A stretch of 45,638 bases of DNA from the NCBI GenBank assembly GCA_003635265.1, contig PYIZ01000053.1:213182-258819 (forward strand), given 5' to 3'. The position numbers and the translations under genes are program-made. Below, piece by piece: positions 17,018 through 24,950 of this stretch; position 1 is the first letter of the stretch; each line of letters starts with the position of its first letter. The notes beneath the pieces were generated by a model. It was not told the origin of the DNA. It worked only from the letters and a program-made list of their open reading frames with translations, and did not search any database. This stretch comes from Candidatus Poribacteria bacterium (GTDB taxonomy: Bacteria > Poribacteria > WGA-4E > PCPOR2b).

Positions 17018-17728
17018 TTACCTGTCCGCTGAGAAATCAATCACTTCAACCCCGTCCGGAATAACAAATTTGAATAAATCAGCGTCCATTTCTATGTCCC
17101 GCTGGATCTTAGCGAGCACGACAATAACGCTTATGCTACCTATATCGTCATCTTCAGTCTGATAGCCGAATTGGACAGGCAGCCAATTATCAGATTTCAC
17201 CCATATCTCAATAATTTCGCGGGGTGTGTTGGCTTCTGCACTACCCGGCATCTGGGGTTTGGGAACCAACTTGATGCGGTAGATGCCCTTTGGATTCGCC
17301 ACCTCATCCGGCACCAGTTCCATGTTAAATTTTTCGGCCGCTTCGTCCAAGGATGCCCCAAGCCCTGGCAATAGTTCTTTACGGTCGGCTCTGCCCCACC
17401 TCTTCTTATTGACTTGGCTGAGTAATGGCGTGTATGACCAAGAATATTCACCGTCAAGGACGATGAGCTGTGCTAGCTGTGTTGGATCTCTGTGGCTGAC
17501 ATACACCTTGCGTAGCAGGTTCGGTTGGCTGAACATCAATCGTCCGCGTGCAATACTTCTGTTTCCTGCTTGCAAGGTGGTTTCTTCAAAATCAGCGCTA
17601 AAGTTTTTAGATTTTTCGTAAGCCGCTTTGAAGTTCTGAAACACCTCTTCGATAGTCTCGGCAGTCCCGTTACTCACGGTGATTATCAATAGGAACGTAA
17701 GAATGTAAAGAAAGTAGAACCGTTTCAT
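17018..17728 (-). CDS. LolA-like outer membrane lipoprotein carrier
   Basis: The 236-residue product has a signal peptide (residues 5-22, cleavage near GTA-ET) and the LolA fold signals: VFQNFKAAYEKSKNFSADFEE, ARGRLMFSQPNLLRKVY, the YSWSYTPLLSQV strand, and VKSDNWLPVQFGYQTED near the end. LolA ferries lipoproteins across the periplasm to the outer membrane, which implies a two-membrane envelope. It is a little longer than E. coli LolA and diverged, so the exact member of the LolA/LolB-like fold is not certain. It precedes pgsA by 97 bases on the same strand. Confidence 0.8.
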   Translation of the reverse strand: MKRFYFLYILTFLLIITVSNGTAETIEEVFQNFKAAYEKSKNFSADFEETTLQAGNRSIARGRLMFSQPNLLRKVYVSHRDPTQLAQLIVLDGEYSWSYTPLLSQVNKKRWGRADRKELLPGLGASLDEAAEKFNMELVPDEVANPKGIYRIKLVPKPQMPGSAEANTPREIIEIWVKSDNWLPVQFGYQTEDDDIGSISVIVVLAKIQRDIEMDADLFKFVIPDGVEVIDFSADR

Positions 17729-17802
17729 TATCTTGCTGCGGCGTAGCCTTCACGCAAGCCGCACTCCTTTGTAATTCGGATAAACAATCAATGATACAAA
17801 AG

Positions 17803-17870
17803 AATAATGCGTAATACGCAAGAGGATCGTGATATTACGTATCACGCATTACGTATTATCTATCCAGGCG
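17803..17870. repeat. CGTAATACG-type dyad repeats
   Basis: Several overlapping short direct and inverted copies of GCGTAATACG, ATTACGTATCACG and CATTACGTATTAT lie between lolA and the next gene. A similar ATGCATAATGCGTAA stretch is near 42762. The remaining bases of 17729-17962 hold no gene. Confidence 0.4.
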
Positions 17871-17962
17871 AACTGTAGGCTGGAATATGTTAGTGCTATG
17901 TATGAATCAGAGTTCTAGCAGTATAGCACCTGAGATGTGGTTTGTCAACGCCGTTTTTCCTG

Positions 17963-18451
17963 TCACACGGCTGTTGATCTGCTGGAATGGGGTTCCTCCT
18001 CGACAGCCTGTCGTACTTCCTCCTCCGTCACATGAATCCGCGCCCAATCGAGCAGGACGACCTCTATTTCATCGGAATCTTCGAGCGCGTATTTAACAAA
18101 ACGCTCTAAGAGATCGATAAACCGTTCATCTCTAAAAAATGCTTGAAACCAGATAGAAAACGCCTTAATCGCGTTGGGTTCTTCGGCAAAAGCCCAGAAG
18201 GTTACCTGACAGAAATCAAGCCCTTCTTCAACAGCCTGCTGCGCAATCCAGACACCTTCGGGAAACCCTTCAAATAGGGGCAGGAATTCGGGTAGAAGTC
18301 GGGGTAGCGAATCATTCAGATAAGATATTTCTGGAGAAATATCAAACTGGATGCTATATTTGTGTGCCTGAAGGTAGAGGTCGATCACTTCGGGTTGACG
18401 ATTGGTAGGCAAGGGATTGTTTGCGGTATGCTCTTTGCGTCGAAATCGCAC
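17963..18451 (-). CDS. Conserved-looking hypothetical protein
   Basis: The 162-residue product has no signal peptide or membrane segment. It starts with a basic stretch (MRFRRKEHTANN) and is then mostly acidic and alpha-helical, with PEFLPLFEGFPEGVWIAQQ, AVEEGLDFCQVTFWAF and IHVTEEEVRQAVEEE. I do not recognise the family. It lies divergent to the VOC gene at 18662, with a 210-base gap that has no other gene. Its regular composition and length support it as real. Confidence 0.6.
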   Translation of the reverse strand: MRFRRKEHTANNPLPTNRQPEVIDLYLQAHKYSIQFDISPEISYLNDSLPRLLPEFLPLFEGFPEGVWIAQQAVEEGLDFCQVTFWAFAEEPNAIKAFSIWFQAFFRDERFIDLLERFVKYALEDSDEIEVVLLDWARIHVTEEEVRQAVEEEPHSSRSTAV

Positions 18452-18661
18452 AATTTATTCTCCCCGGTTCAGAGGCATAGTTTGTCGGATATTATACTCA
18501 AAATTTCCGCTCGCTGCAACCACAATTCCAAGCTCCGAAAGGCGATAATTTTCATCGATTCTATGTATCGGTGGCAGCCACTCAATTCAAAGACACACAC
18601 TCAACATGGGAGACGTATTTTCGTCCAATCTGCGTATAACGCGATATGAAGGAGGCATAAC

Positions 18662-19126
18662 ATGATTAATTCTGTCAACATTCTGGACCATGTGGCAGTG
18701 ACGGTCAGCGATATGGAGCGTTCGTTGGCGTTCTATTGCGATCTGCTCGGACTGAAAGAGGTTGAACGGCATCACCTAGAGGGCGAAACTATATCAAAGA
18801 TGGCGGGAAAACCGGATGTGATTATGGAAGTGGTGCGATTGGAAGCGCCCGAAACGCCGGGAGTTCTGCTTGACTTGCAGCAATACGTTGCGCCTGAAGG
18901 TAAAGTGTCCGATGCACAATTAGGAGATGTCGCTCACGCGCATTTCTGCTTTGGTGTGCCGGATGTGTGGACTGCTTATAAGGAACTGACAGCGAAAGGG
19001 GTCGAATTTGTGTCGGAACCGGTCAGCTTTGATTTGGAATGGGGCATCGTGTATGTCGTGTTTTTCAAGGATCCAGACGGATTTATTTTAGAGTTGATGC
19101 AGGTTCCGATTGAAAAAAAGAAGTAG
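18662..19126 (+). CDS. VOC superfamily protein (glyoxalase/dioxygenase fold)
   Basis: The 154-residue product starts with the paired beta-alpha-beta pattern LDHVAVTVSDMERSLAFYCD and GLKEVERHHLEG, and repeats it from about residue 75 (DVAHAHFCFGVPDVWTAYKEL). It ends with VVFFKDPDGFILELMQ, the strand that usually supplies the metal-binding Glu. His10 and His80 are candidate metal ligands. VOC proteins include glyoxalase I, epimerases, extradiol dioxygenases and resistance proteins; which applies is not clear. GAAGGAGG precedes the ATG. It is followed by a miniature element and then the dioxygenase-dehydrogenase-HD cluster. Confidence 0.85.
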   Translation: MINSVNILDHVAVTVSDMERSLAFYCDLLGLKEVERHHLEGETISKMAGKPDVIMEVVRLEAPETPGVLLDLQQYVAPEGKVSDAQLGDVAHAHFCFGVPDVWTAYKELTAKGVEFVSEPVSFDLEWGIVYVVFFKDPDGFILELMQVPIEKKK

Positions 19127-19130
19127 GAAG

Positions 19131-19155
19131 TCGGGATTCGGAGATCCATCCTACG
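19131..19155. repeat. Short interspersed repeat, GATTCGGAGATCC type
   Basis: TCGGGATTCGGAGATCCATC followed by CTAC matches nearly base for base the copies at 9142-9168 and 40711-40738. All three are intergenic, two of them just past a gene stop. Confidence 0.55.
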
Positions 19156-19160
19156 GTAAA

Positions 19161-19331
19161 ACTATGGTAGATTTTAGAATTACTTAGACAGTTCCAATGC
19201 ACATGTACAGATTGGGAAATCTGTACCCACAAACAACCCCCTAAATCCCCCTTGTCAGGGGGACTTGGGAAACTTCGCGAAAGCCGGAGTTATTGGTACT
19301 GTCTACTTATTTATCTGATTCACCATAAATG
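19161..19331 (+). mobile_element. Miniature inverted-repeat element, IS630-like ends (copy B)
   Basis: The 171-base element begins ACTATGGTAGATTTTAGAAT and ends GTCTACTTATTT...TTCACCATAA, imperfect inverted repeats of about 30 bases. The interior shares CAACCCCCTAAATCCC and a following CTTGTCAGGGGGACTTGG-type segment with copy A at 4104-4310. It holds no gene. With the promoter at 19356 it accounts for most of the 334-base gap before the next gene. Confidence 0.6.
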
Positions 19332-19355
19332 ACTCTAGTAGTGGAAAAAGTTGGC

Positions 19356-19385
19356 TTTACATCGGGCGCGATATCGTGTTAAAAT
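19356..19385 (+). promoter_or_regulatory. Putative promoter of the dioxygenase-dehydrogenase-HD cluster
   Basis: TTTACA (19356-19361), an 18-base spacer and TAAAAT (19380-19385) lie 75 bases upstream of the dioxygenase ATG and just past the miniature element. Confidence 0.4.
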
Positions 19386-19460
19386 GGCGACATTCAACTT
19401 GGGTGAGGACGACTTATGTGCGAGCTCTGAGCCCATATATCTATCGCGAAAGGAAATCTG

Positions 19461-20255
19461 ATGGATAATTCAACGAACAAACATGCTCCTGCTCTAGAGC
19501 AATTTGAACGCGATGGTTACGCGATTTTTCGAGACGTTCTCGATTCAGATTTGGTTCAAGAGGCAAGCAATCACGTGGATTGGCTGCTTGAAAAGAACCC
19601 GGATTTACGCCCGGAACATCTGCACCATCGTCTCGTCCGAGAGGATCCGTTTTGGGTGCGGCTGATTAGCGATTCGCAACTCCTCGATATTGCGGAAATT
19701 TTTATCGGTCCCAACATTGCGCTATTCGCTTCGCACTACATCAGCAAGCCGCCCACCGACGGGAGACCCGTGCTTTGGCATCAGGACGGTAGCTATTGGC
19801 CTCTAGAACCGATGGAGGTCGTTACATTGTGGCTCGCTGTCGATGATTCGACCCCAACGAATGGGTGTATGCGTGTTATTCCCGGAACGCAGCGAATGGA
19901 GCTCCATGAAATGCAGCGCAGCGTTGATGTGCCTAACGTCCTCAGTTCACACATGGATCCGGCATTGGTTGATGAATCCAAAGCAGTTGACTTTGTTCTT
20001 AAAGCTGGCGATGTTTCTGTGCACCACCCAAACATTATTCACGGATCCAACCCGAATACCTCGGCACAGCGGCGTTGTGGTTTGACTATTCGCTATATCC
20101 CAACGAGTACACGAATTACCTCAGAAGAGCCTTGGCCCTGTGCATTTCTATTGCGTGGCGAGGGGATTCCTGATGTGAACGACTACGCGCCGCGTCCGAA
20201 ATACGTGGCGGGATTTCATATGCCCTTCCGAGGGTGTGAGGATTGGACGGGATAG
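19461..20255 (+). CDS. PhyH-family Fe(II)/2-oxoglutarate dioxygenase, candidate PhnY-like hydroxylase
   Basis: The 264-residue product begins FERDGYAIFRDVLD and carries the iron triad HQD in LWHQDGSYWPL (His107, Asp109) and the distal His194 in NIIHGSNPN, with Arg204/Arg205 ten and eleven residues later for 2-oxoglutarate, as in phytanoyl-CoA hydroxylase. PhnY, which hydroxylates 2-aminoethylphosphonate before PhnZ cleaves it, belongs to this broad family and has similar length. That role is inferred from the PhnZ-like gene two genes downstream, not from sequence alone. AAAGGA precedes the ATG. Only 96 bases separate it from the dehydrogenase gene. Confidence 0.85.
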   Translation: MDNSTNKHAPALEQFERDGYAIFRDVLDSDLVQEASNHVDWLLEKNPDLRPEHLHHRLVREDPFWVRLISDSQLLDIAEIFIGPNIALFASHYISKPPTDGRPVLWHQDGSYWPLEPMEVVTLWLAVDDSTPTNGCMRVIPGTQRMELHEMQRSVDVPNVLSSHMDPALVDESKAVDFVLKAGDVSVHHPNIIHGSNPNTSAQRRCGLTIRYIPTSTRITSEEPWPCAFLLRGEGIPDVNDYAPRPKYVAGFHMPFRGCEDWTG

Positions 20256-20351
20256 CTAGTCAGTGCAAGTATAATATCCCAATGACAATCCAAGCAGACT
20301 TGGGTAAAAGATAAACGACTTAAGAACGTACTTCTGGAAAGAGGAGTAAAT

Positions 20352-21398
20352 ATGGCAAGTCAACCGATACAGGTTGGTGTAATTGGTTGCGGTGCACAGG
20401 GCACAAATCACTTAAGGGTCATCAAAGAACTGGGGGTAGAAACCGCTATCGTCAGTACGCTCTGCGATCTCAGTCCTGAACGATTGCAAAATGCAGCGGA
20501 AATCTGGCCCCAAGCACGCACTACCGAGGAGGTCAAAGCTATGCTTGCGCCCGGTGAACTTGACTTGGTGATTGTCGCTACAATGCCGAACACCCACATG
20601 CAGATGGCACTTGCCGCACTAGAAGCCGGAGCGGATGTCCTCTGTGAAAAACCGTTCATGAGAGATTTGGGGGAGGCGACAATAGTGCTTGACGCGGCGG
20701 AGCAGCTGGGCCGCCAAGTCCAGCTCGGCACGAATATGCGGTATATGCCTATCTCCCGATACCTGCACGATTTAGTGGCGTCCGGAGAAGTTGGGACGCC
20801 TGTATTCTACAAAGCATGGGGATGCCATGTCAATCCGCCGTGGTGGGCACCCAACTATTATCTGAGTCGTTCCGCGGGTGGTGTTCTTGCTGCGACGCTG
20901 ATCCATGCGCTGGATCTTGCCATTTGGGTGGCAGGTTCTCCGAACCCAGTTTCAGTAAGTGCCTCAATGCAGCGTCTGTTTCCCGGAAAACGCGGACCTC
21001 TCGCCTCGCCGGAGATAAGGGAACGGTTTAATGCCGAAGATCTCTTTACTGCTCTGGTTCGATTCGACGATGGTTCGACCTGCGTACTAGAAGGAAACTG
21101 GTGTGATGATCGTCCTCCGCCACACAATTTTGAGATGGTAACGACCAAGGGTAAACTCAACAGCGATCCGTTTACTATAACGGTCGATGAAAACGGTGAG
21201 GTCGTCAATAAGACGCCGGAATTGCGGGAGAGCAGTGGATGGGGCGAGAGTATCCGAAACCAAGATGCCGATGTTATCCAGCGTTTGCGGGATGGCACCC
21301 CATGGGTAATGCAGGACCGGCGACAACTTTTGAACTTACAGCGATTAATCGATGGCTGCTATGAATCGGCAAGAAGTGAGCGGGAGATAGTGTTTTAA
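20352..21398 (+). CDS. Gfo/Idh/MocA family NAD(P)-dependent oxidoreductase
   Basis: The 348-residue product has the Rossmann start VGVIGCGAQGTNH (Gly12-Gly17), the EKP motif in DVLCEKPFMRD (Glu99-Lys100-Pro101), and in the second domain GGVLAATLIHALDLAIWV with the conserved His185 and Asp188. The family oxidises or reduces sugars, inositols and related polyols, and some members act on other alcohols. AGAGGAG precedes the ATG. It lies between the dioxygenase and the PhnZ-like gene, with gaps of 96 and 51 bases, so it may handle a hydroxylated intermediate or product of that pathway. Confidence 0.9.
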   Translation: MASQPIQVGVIGCGAQGTNHLRVIKELGVETAIVSTLCDLSPERLQNAAEIWPQARTTEEVKAMLAPGELDLVIVATMPNTHMQMALAALEAGADVLCEKPFMRDLGEATIVLDAAEQLGRQVQLGTNMRYMPISRYLHDLVASGEVGTPVFYKAWGCHVNPPWWAPNYYLSRSAGGVLAATLIHALDLAIWVAGSPNPVSVSASMQRLFPGKRGPLASPEIRERFNAEDLFTALVRFDDGSTCVLEGNWCDDRPPPHNFEMVTTKGKLNSDPFTITVDENGEVVNKTPELRESSGWGESIRNQDADVIQRLRDGTPWVMQDRRQLLNLQRLIDGCYESARSEREIVF

Positions 21399-21449
21399 TA
21401 GGAAACACAAAAGTTACAAATTCTACACACACACATAAGGACCACAAAA

Positions 21450-22007
21450 ATGAGTAAAACGAACATCATCGACGAAATCTTTGAAGCCTTTCGGGAATAT
21501 GGCGATCAACTCTACGAAGGTGGCGAGCAGGTCACGCAACAACAGCACGCGTTGCAAACCGCTCACGCTGCCGAGAACGATGGCGCTAGCGATACGCTGA
21601 TAGCAGCCGCTATTCTCCACGACTACGGTCATTTGGTTCATGATATACCCCAAGAGGTCGTGGCACGCGGAATAGATGATAAACATGAAGAACTTGTCGC
21701 TGCGCTTTTGGATCCGTACTTTGTCTCAGCGGTTACGGAACCTGCTCGACTGCATGTACCGGCGAAACGATATCTCTGTGCCGTTGAACCGAGCTATTTC
21801 AACAAATTATCGCCTGTTTCCGTTCGGAGTTTGGAACGCCAAGGTGGACCATTAACGGAAGCCGAAGTCAAAGCATTTGAAGCTTTACCTCACTATGCTG
21901 ATGCGGTGCGATTACGTCGATATGACGAGATGGGCAAGGATCCGGACGCTGTAACGCCCGATCTTGCATATTACCGTCCCTATCTGGAGGCAGGGTTGAA
22001 GCAATAA
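21450..22007 (+). CDS. HD-domain mixed-valence di-iron oxygenase-like protein (PhnZ-like)
   Basis: The 185-residue product is the length of PhnZ (about 190). Its potential metal ligands fall at PhnZ-like positions and spacings: Tyr22 and Glu26 in YEGGEQV, His33, His57-Asp58 with His61 in LHDYGHL, His79, His102 with Lys106, and Asp159. As I recall the PhnZ structure, the counterparts are Tyr24, Glu27, His34, His58-Asp59, His62, His80, His104, Lys108 and Asp161. PhnZ uses O2 to break the C-P bond of 2-amino-1-hydroxyethylphosphonate. The larger inositol oxygenase shares the fold, but its length does not fit. A hydrolytic HD phosphatase is the main alternative. Confidence 0.75.
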   Translation: MSKTNIIDEIFEAFREYGDQLYEGGEQVTQQQHALQTAHAAENDGASDTLIAAAILHDYGHLVHDIPQEVVARGIDDKHEELVAALLDPYFVSAVTEPARLHVPAKRYLCAVEPSYFNKLSPVSVRSLERQGGPLTEAEVKAFEALPHYADAVRLRRYDEMGKDPDAVTPDLAYYRPYLEAGLKQ

Positions 22008-22079
22008 TTGACCTATACCATAAGGGAGGCGTAGGCACCTTTCCAGTTGGAGTGGGGAGGTGCCACTGCAAAGATCTGA

Positions 22080-24551
22080 ATGAAAATCCAACGCGATCTG
22101 ACCACGACTCTCTATATTCTTGCGTCCGGCGTATACCTCATTGTTGGCGCACGGAGTTTCGCGAGAGCACCCGATACGCCTGAAACCGGTTACTTCTACC
22201 TGATTGGGCTTATCACATGGGTGGTTGCGACACTCGTGTGGATGCAGCAATCGCAAAGCCAAGTTTCTTCCGAATCTGATGCAGAAGACGAAGGTGAAGA
22301 AACGCTGGGATCGCAGCGGGCTGCGCGTATCTCCTACCTGATGAGCATCGGTTTCATGAGTATGTGCTCTGTTGACGCCACCTTCTCAATTACTGAAGGA
22401 ACGTGGAGCAGTCGGATTGTGCCGATCTGTCAGTTCGTGTCGGCGACAATCACTCCTTGCCTTTTCCTCCACTGTTTTCTCATCTTTCCATCAGAAAAAC
22501 AATTCGTCCAGCGTCATACGTGGCTGTTAAAACTTCTCTACATTCCGGGGATTACTTTGTGTCTTGTGATCTCCTTCTTCTATCTGCGTGGGCACAGCTA
22601 CACTCGTGAGTTTTTCATGATACAACTATCCCCTGTGGAAAGCATCACGACCGGATTTCTCTTTGCTTATTCGATCGCGGGGCAGTTGTTACTACTGCAC
22701 ACCTGTTTCGCTGCGCCTTCTGCTTCTCAGCGTCGTCAAGCACGGTGGTTGTTGCTCGGCATTGCCGCGGGAACCCTCCCACAGGCTATTTTTACAACAA
22801 TTCCGAGGGTTTGGGAGGTATCAATCCCTTATGTTCGCTTTTCAGCATACACGTTGTGTCTTATCCCGATCTGCTATGTCATCGCTATTATCCGTCACCG
22901 ATTGATGAATACCGAGCTCATTATCAATCGGAGCGTTGTGTATATGCTTGTCAGCGGTTTCGCACTTGGCATTTATCTGTTAAGCATTCAAGGATTGACC
23001 ATGTTTTTCCATACTGCCGGGCGCTCTCGTACAGTAACGGCTATATCGGTACTTATTGCCGCTGTGCTGTTTGCACCCGCCAAGACAAGAATTCAAAAAT
23101 TGATCGATCGGGCGTTTGATCGTGAAGCATACAACTACCGTCAAACGCTTTTGACGTTGAGCCAAACACTCCACTCAATCCTTGATTTGGAAATTCTAGT
23201 AGATACATTGCTCCGCCAAGTCACGAAAGCGATACATATCAGCCGTGGCGTTGTGATGTATCGCGTATCCGGTTACTTTGAATCGAAATACAGTAAGGAA
23301 AATGAATCCAATCCATTTTCCGAGGAAGGGGCACAGTTTGTCCCGGAAGCGGTGATTGGGATTGATGCACCGCCCGATGGATTACCGCTGACGTTATCTA
23401 CTTCCCTGCTTGAACGGCTGCAAAAGGCAGAAAAACCACTTGATTTTTCGGATCAACCGCTCGATTCAGAACTAATTCACTTTGCGTCCTCCGAATCAGT
23501 GGGGACTTTTGTTGACTTTATTCAATCTGCGGTCTGGATTCCATTCGTGACACGAACCAAAGAGAACGAAAATCTAGTGGGTTTACTTATACTCGGTCAA
23601 AAGTCATCGGAGGAACCGTATACTCAGGCCGATTTAGCACTACTCGGTACGCTTGCGCATCAAGGGGCAACCGCGATCGAAAATGCAATGCTCTACGCCC
23701 AACTAAGCGCACGAACGGAAGCGATGGAAACCGCACGACAACAGCTGATGGTGACCTATTTGGACACTTATGGTGGCACAGTTCCCAAAGCAACAAGCGG
23801 AGAGTTAGTGTCAGATTTTAACAACATCGCTACTGCTCTCAAGGAGACGTATGACCAACTTAAGCAGTTGGACACGCTCAAATCTCAATTCTTGGATAAT
23901 GTATCGCACGAACTACGAACGCCCCTGACGCATATCAAGGGGTTTGTGGACAATTTGCTTGACGGCGTCGGTGGCGGGCTTTCGGACAAACAGGCGAGTT
24001 ATCTGTTACGCGTAAAGAACAACTGCGATAGGCTCATCCGGTTGATCAATGACCTATTAGATCTTTCACAGATTGAATCGGGCAAGATCTCTTTACAGCT
24101 TGAACCGAGGCAACTGTATCCCATTCTTGATGGGGCAATCGCGGGGATTCAACCAATAGCAGATAGAAAGGATATTCAAATTAATCTGGATTGTCCCATA
24201 GATGTAGTTGCGTTGGTAGACGCTGATAAGATGGGGCAAATTATAACAAACTTGCTTGATAATGCTATCAAGTATAGCGAAAACGGTAGAGATGTCGGAG
24301 TCAGTGTGACAACACTATCGGATCAGATGCTCCAAATATGTGTTGAAGACATGGGGATTGGCATTAGCCAAGCGGAACTGGATTTCATTTTTGATCGTTT
24401 CCATCGCGTTGCGGACTCAAAGAGCGGTGGCATTGGTTTGGGGCTGCCGATAGTAAAAAATCTCGTCGAACTCCACGGTGGTGAGGTTTGGGCGGAGAGT
24501 CAGTTGGGTAAGGGAAGCCGCTTTTATCTTACGCTAAAAGGTAGTGCGTAA
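22080..24551 (+). CDS. Membrane sensor histidine kinase with GAF domain
   Basis: The 823-residue product has about seven or eight hydrophobic segments in residues 1-330, a GAF-like domain at about 365-560 (ending LVGLLILGQKSSEEPYTQADLALL), a coiled coil, and a kinase core. The phosphoacceptor is His610 in NVSHELRTPLTH; the ATP-binding domain has NLLDNAIKYSENG (Asn724, Asn728), EDMGIGIS and GGIGLGLPIVKNLVELHGG. It should sense a membrane or cytosolic signal and phosphorylate a response regulator; none is encoded nearby. GGGAGG is 20 bases from the ATG, rather far. It follows the PhnZ-like gene by 72 bases on the same strand, but a functional link is unproven. Confidence 0.92.
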   Translation: MKIQRDLTTTLYILASGVYLIVGARSFARAPDTPETGYFYLIGLITWVVATLVWMQQSQSQVSSESDAEDEGEETLGSQRAARISYLMSIGFMSMCSVDATFSITEGTWSSRIVPICQFVSATITPCLFLHCFLIFPSEKQFVQRHTWLLKLLYIPGITLCLVISFFYLRGHSYTREFFMIQLSPVESITTGFLFAYSIAGQLLLLHTCFAAPSASQRRQARWLLLGIAAGTLPQAIFTTIPRVWEVSIPYVRFSAYTLCLIPICYVIAIIRHRLMNTELIINRSVVYMLVSGFALGIYLLSIQGLTMFFHTAGRSRTVTAISVLIAAVLFAPAKTRIQKLIDRAFDREAYNYRQTLLTLSQTLHSILDLEILVDTLLRQVTKAIHISRGVVMYRVSGYFESKYSKENESNPFSEEGAQFVPEAVIGIDAPPDGLPLTLSTSLLERLQKAEKPLDFSDQPLDSELIHFASSESVGTFVDFIQSAVWIPFVTRTKENENLVGLLILGQKSSEEPYTQADLALLGTLAHQGATAIENAMLYAQLSARTEAMETARQQLMVTYLDTYGGTVPKATSGELVSDFNNIATALKETYDQLKQLDTLKSQFLDNVSHELRTPLTHIKGFVDNLLDGVGGGLSDKQASYLLRVKNNCDRLIRLINDLLDLSQIESGKISLQLEPRQLYPILDGAIAGIQPIADRKDIQINLDCPIDVVALVDADKMGQIITNLLDNAIKYSENGRDVGVSVTTLSDQMLQICVEDMGIGISQAELDFIFDRFHRVADSKSGGIGLGLPIVKNLVELHGGEVWAESQLGKGSRFYLTLKGSA

Positions 24552-24581
24552 AAACTGATCCGGACTCGCTGCAACAGTACT

Positions 24582-24950
24582 ATGAACCTCTTTGTTTATG
24601 GCACTTTGAAGGATAGAGGGTTAATTCAATCACTACTTGGGCGTTCGCTCGGTGATCCAAGTGTAGCGACAATGCCGCAATGCACAACCGTTATCTCTGC
24701 ACGGGGATTTCCCGTGATCATACCTAGCGAAAACTCAAGCGTCGAAGGGGTTGTATGGCGAGGACTAACGGATCAAGATTTTGTTATTTTGGATAAATAC
24801 GAGGGTTGTCATGTTGAAACGCCTGTATATCAGCGGGCAAAACGGAAAGTCATTATTGATGGTAAAACGGAAGAGGTGTGGGTGTATTTGGGCACTTCGA
24901 TGTTTATAATTTCAATCAGAAAGGGAAGTGATGAGCGAAACATCGGTTGA
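24582..24950 (+). CDS. Gamma-glutamylcyclotransferase-like (AIG2/GGCT fold) protein
   Basis: The 122-residue product starts MNLFVYGTLKDRG, the YGTL substrate loop of this fold, and has the likely catalytic Glu74 in ILDKYEGCHVE. Family members release 5-oxoproline from gamma-glutamyl compounds, though many bacterial ones are uncharacterised. It is short compared with the usual 130-150 residues at its C-terminus. Its last 20 bases overlap the start of the M42 peptidase gene, so the two are probably translated together, possibly both in peptide turnover. Confidence 0.8.
   Translation: MNLFVYGTLKDRGLIQSLLGRSLGDPSVATMPQCTTVISARGFPVIIPSENSSVEGVVWRGLTDQDFVILDKYEGCHVETPVYQRAKRKVIIDGKTEEVWVYLGTSMFIISIRKGSDERNIG

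Noticed and set aside
21450..22007. Myo-inositol oxygenase as identity of the HD protein
   Set aside because: Inositol oxygenases are about 280 residues; this protein is 185 and its motif spacing fits PhnZ better. The adjacent Gfo/Idh/MocA gene alone does not justify the call.
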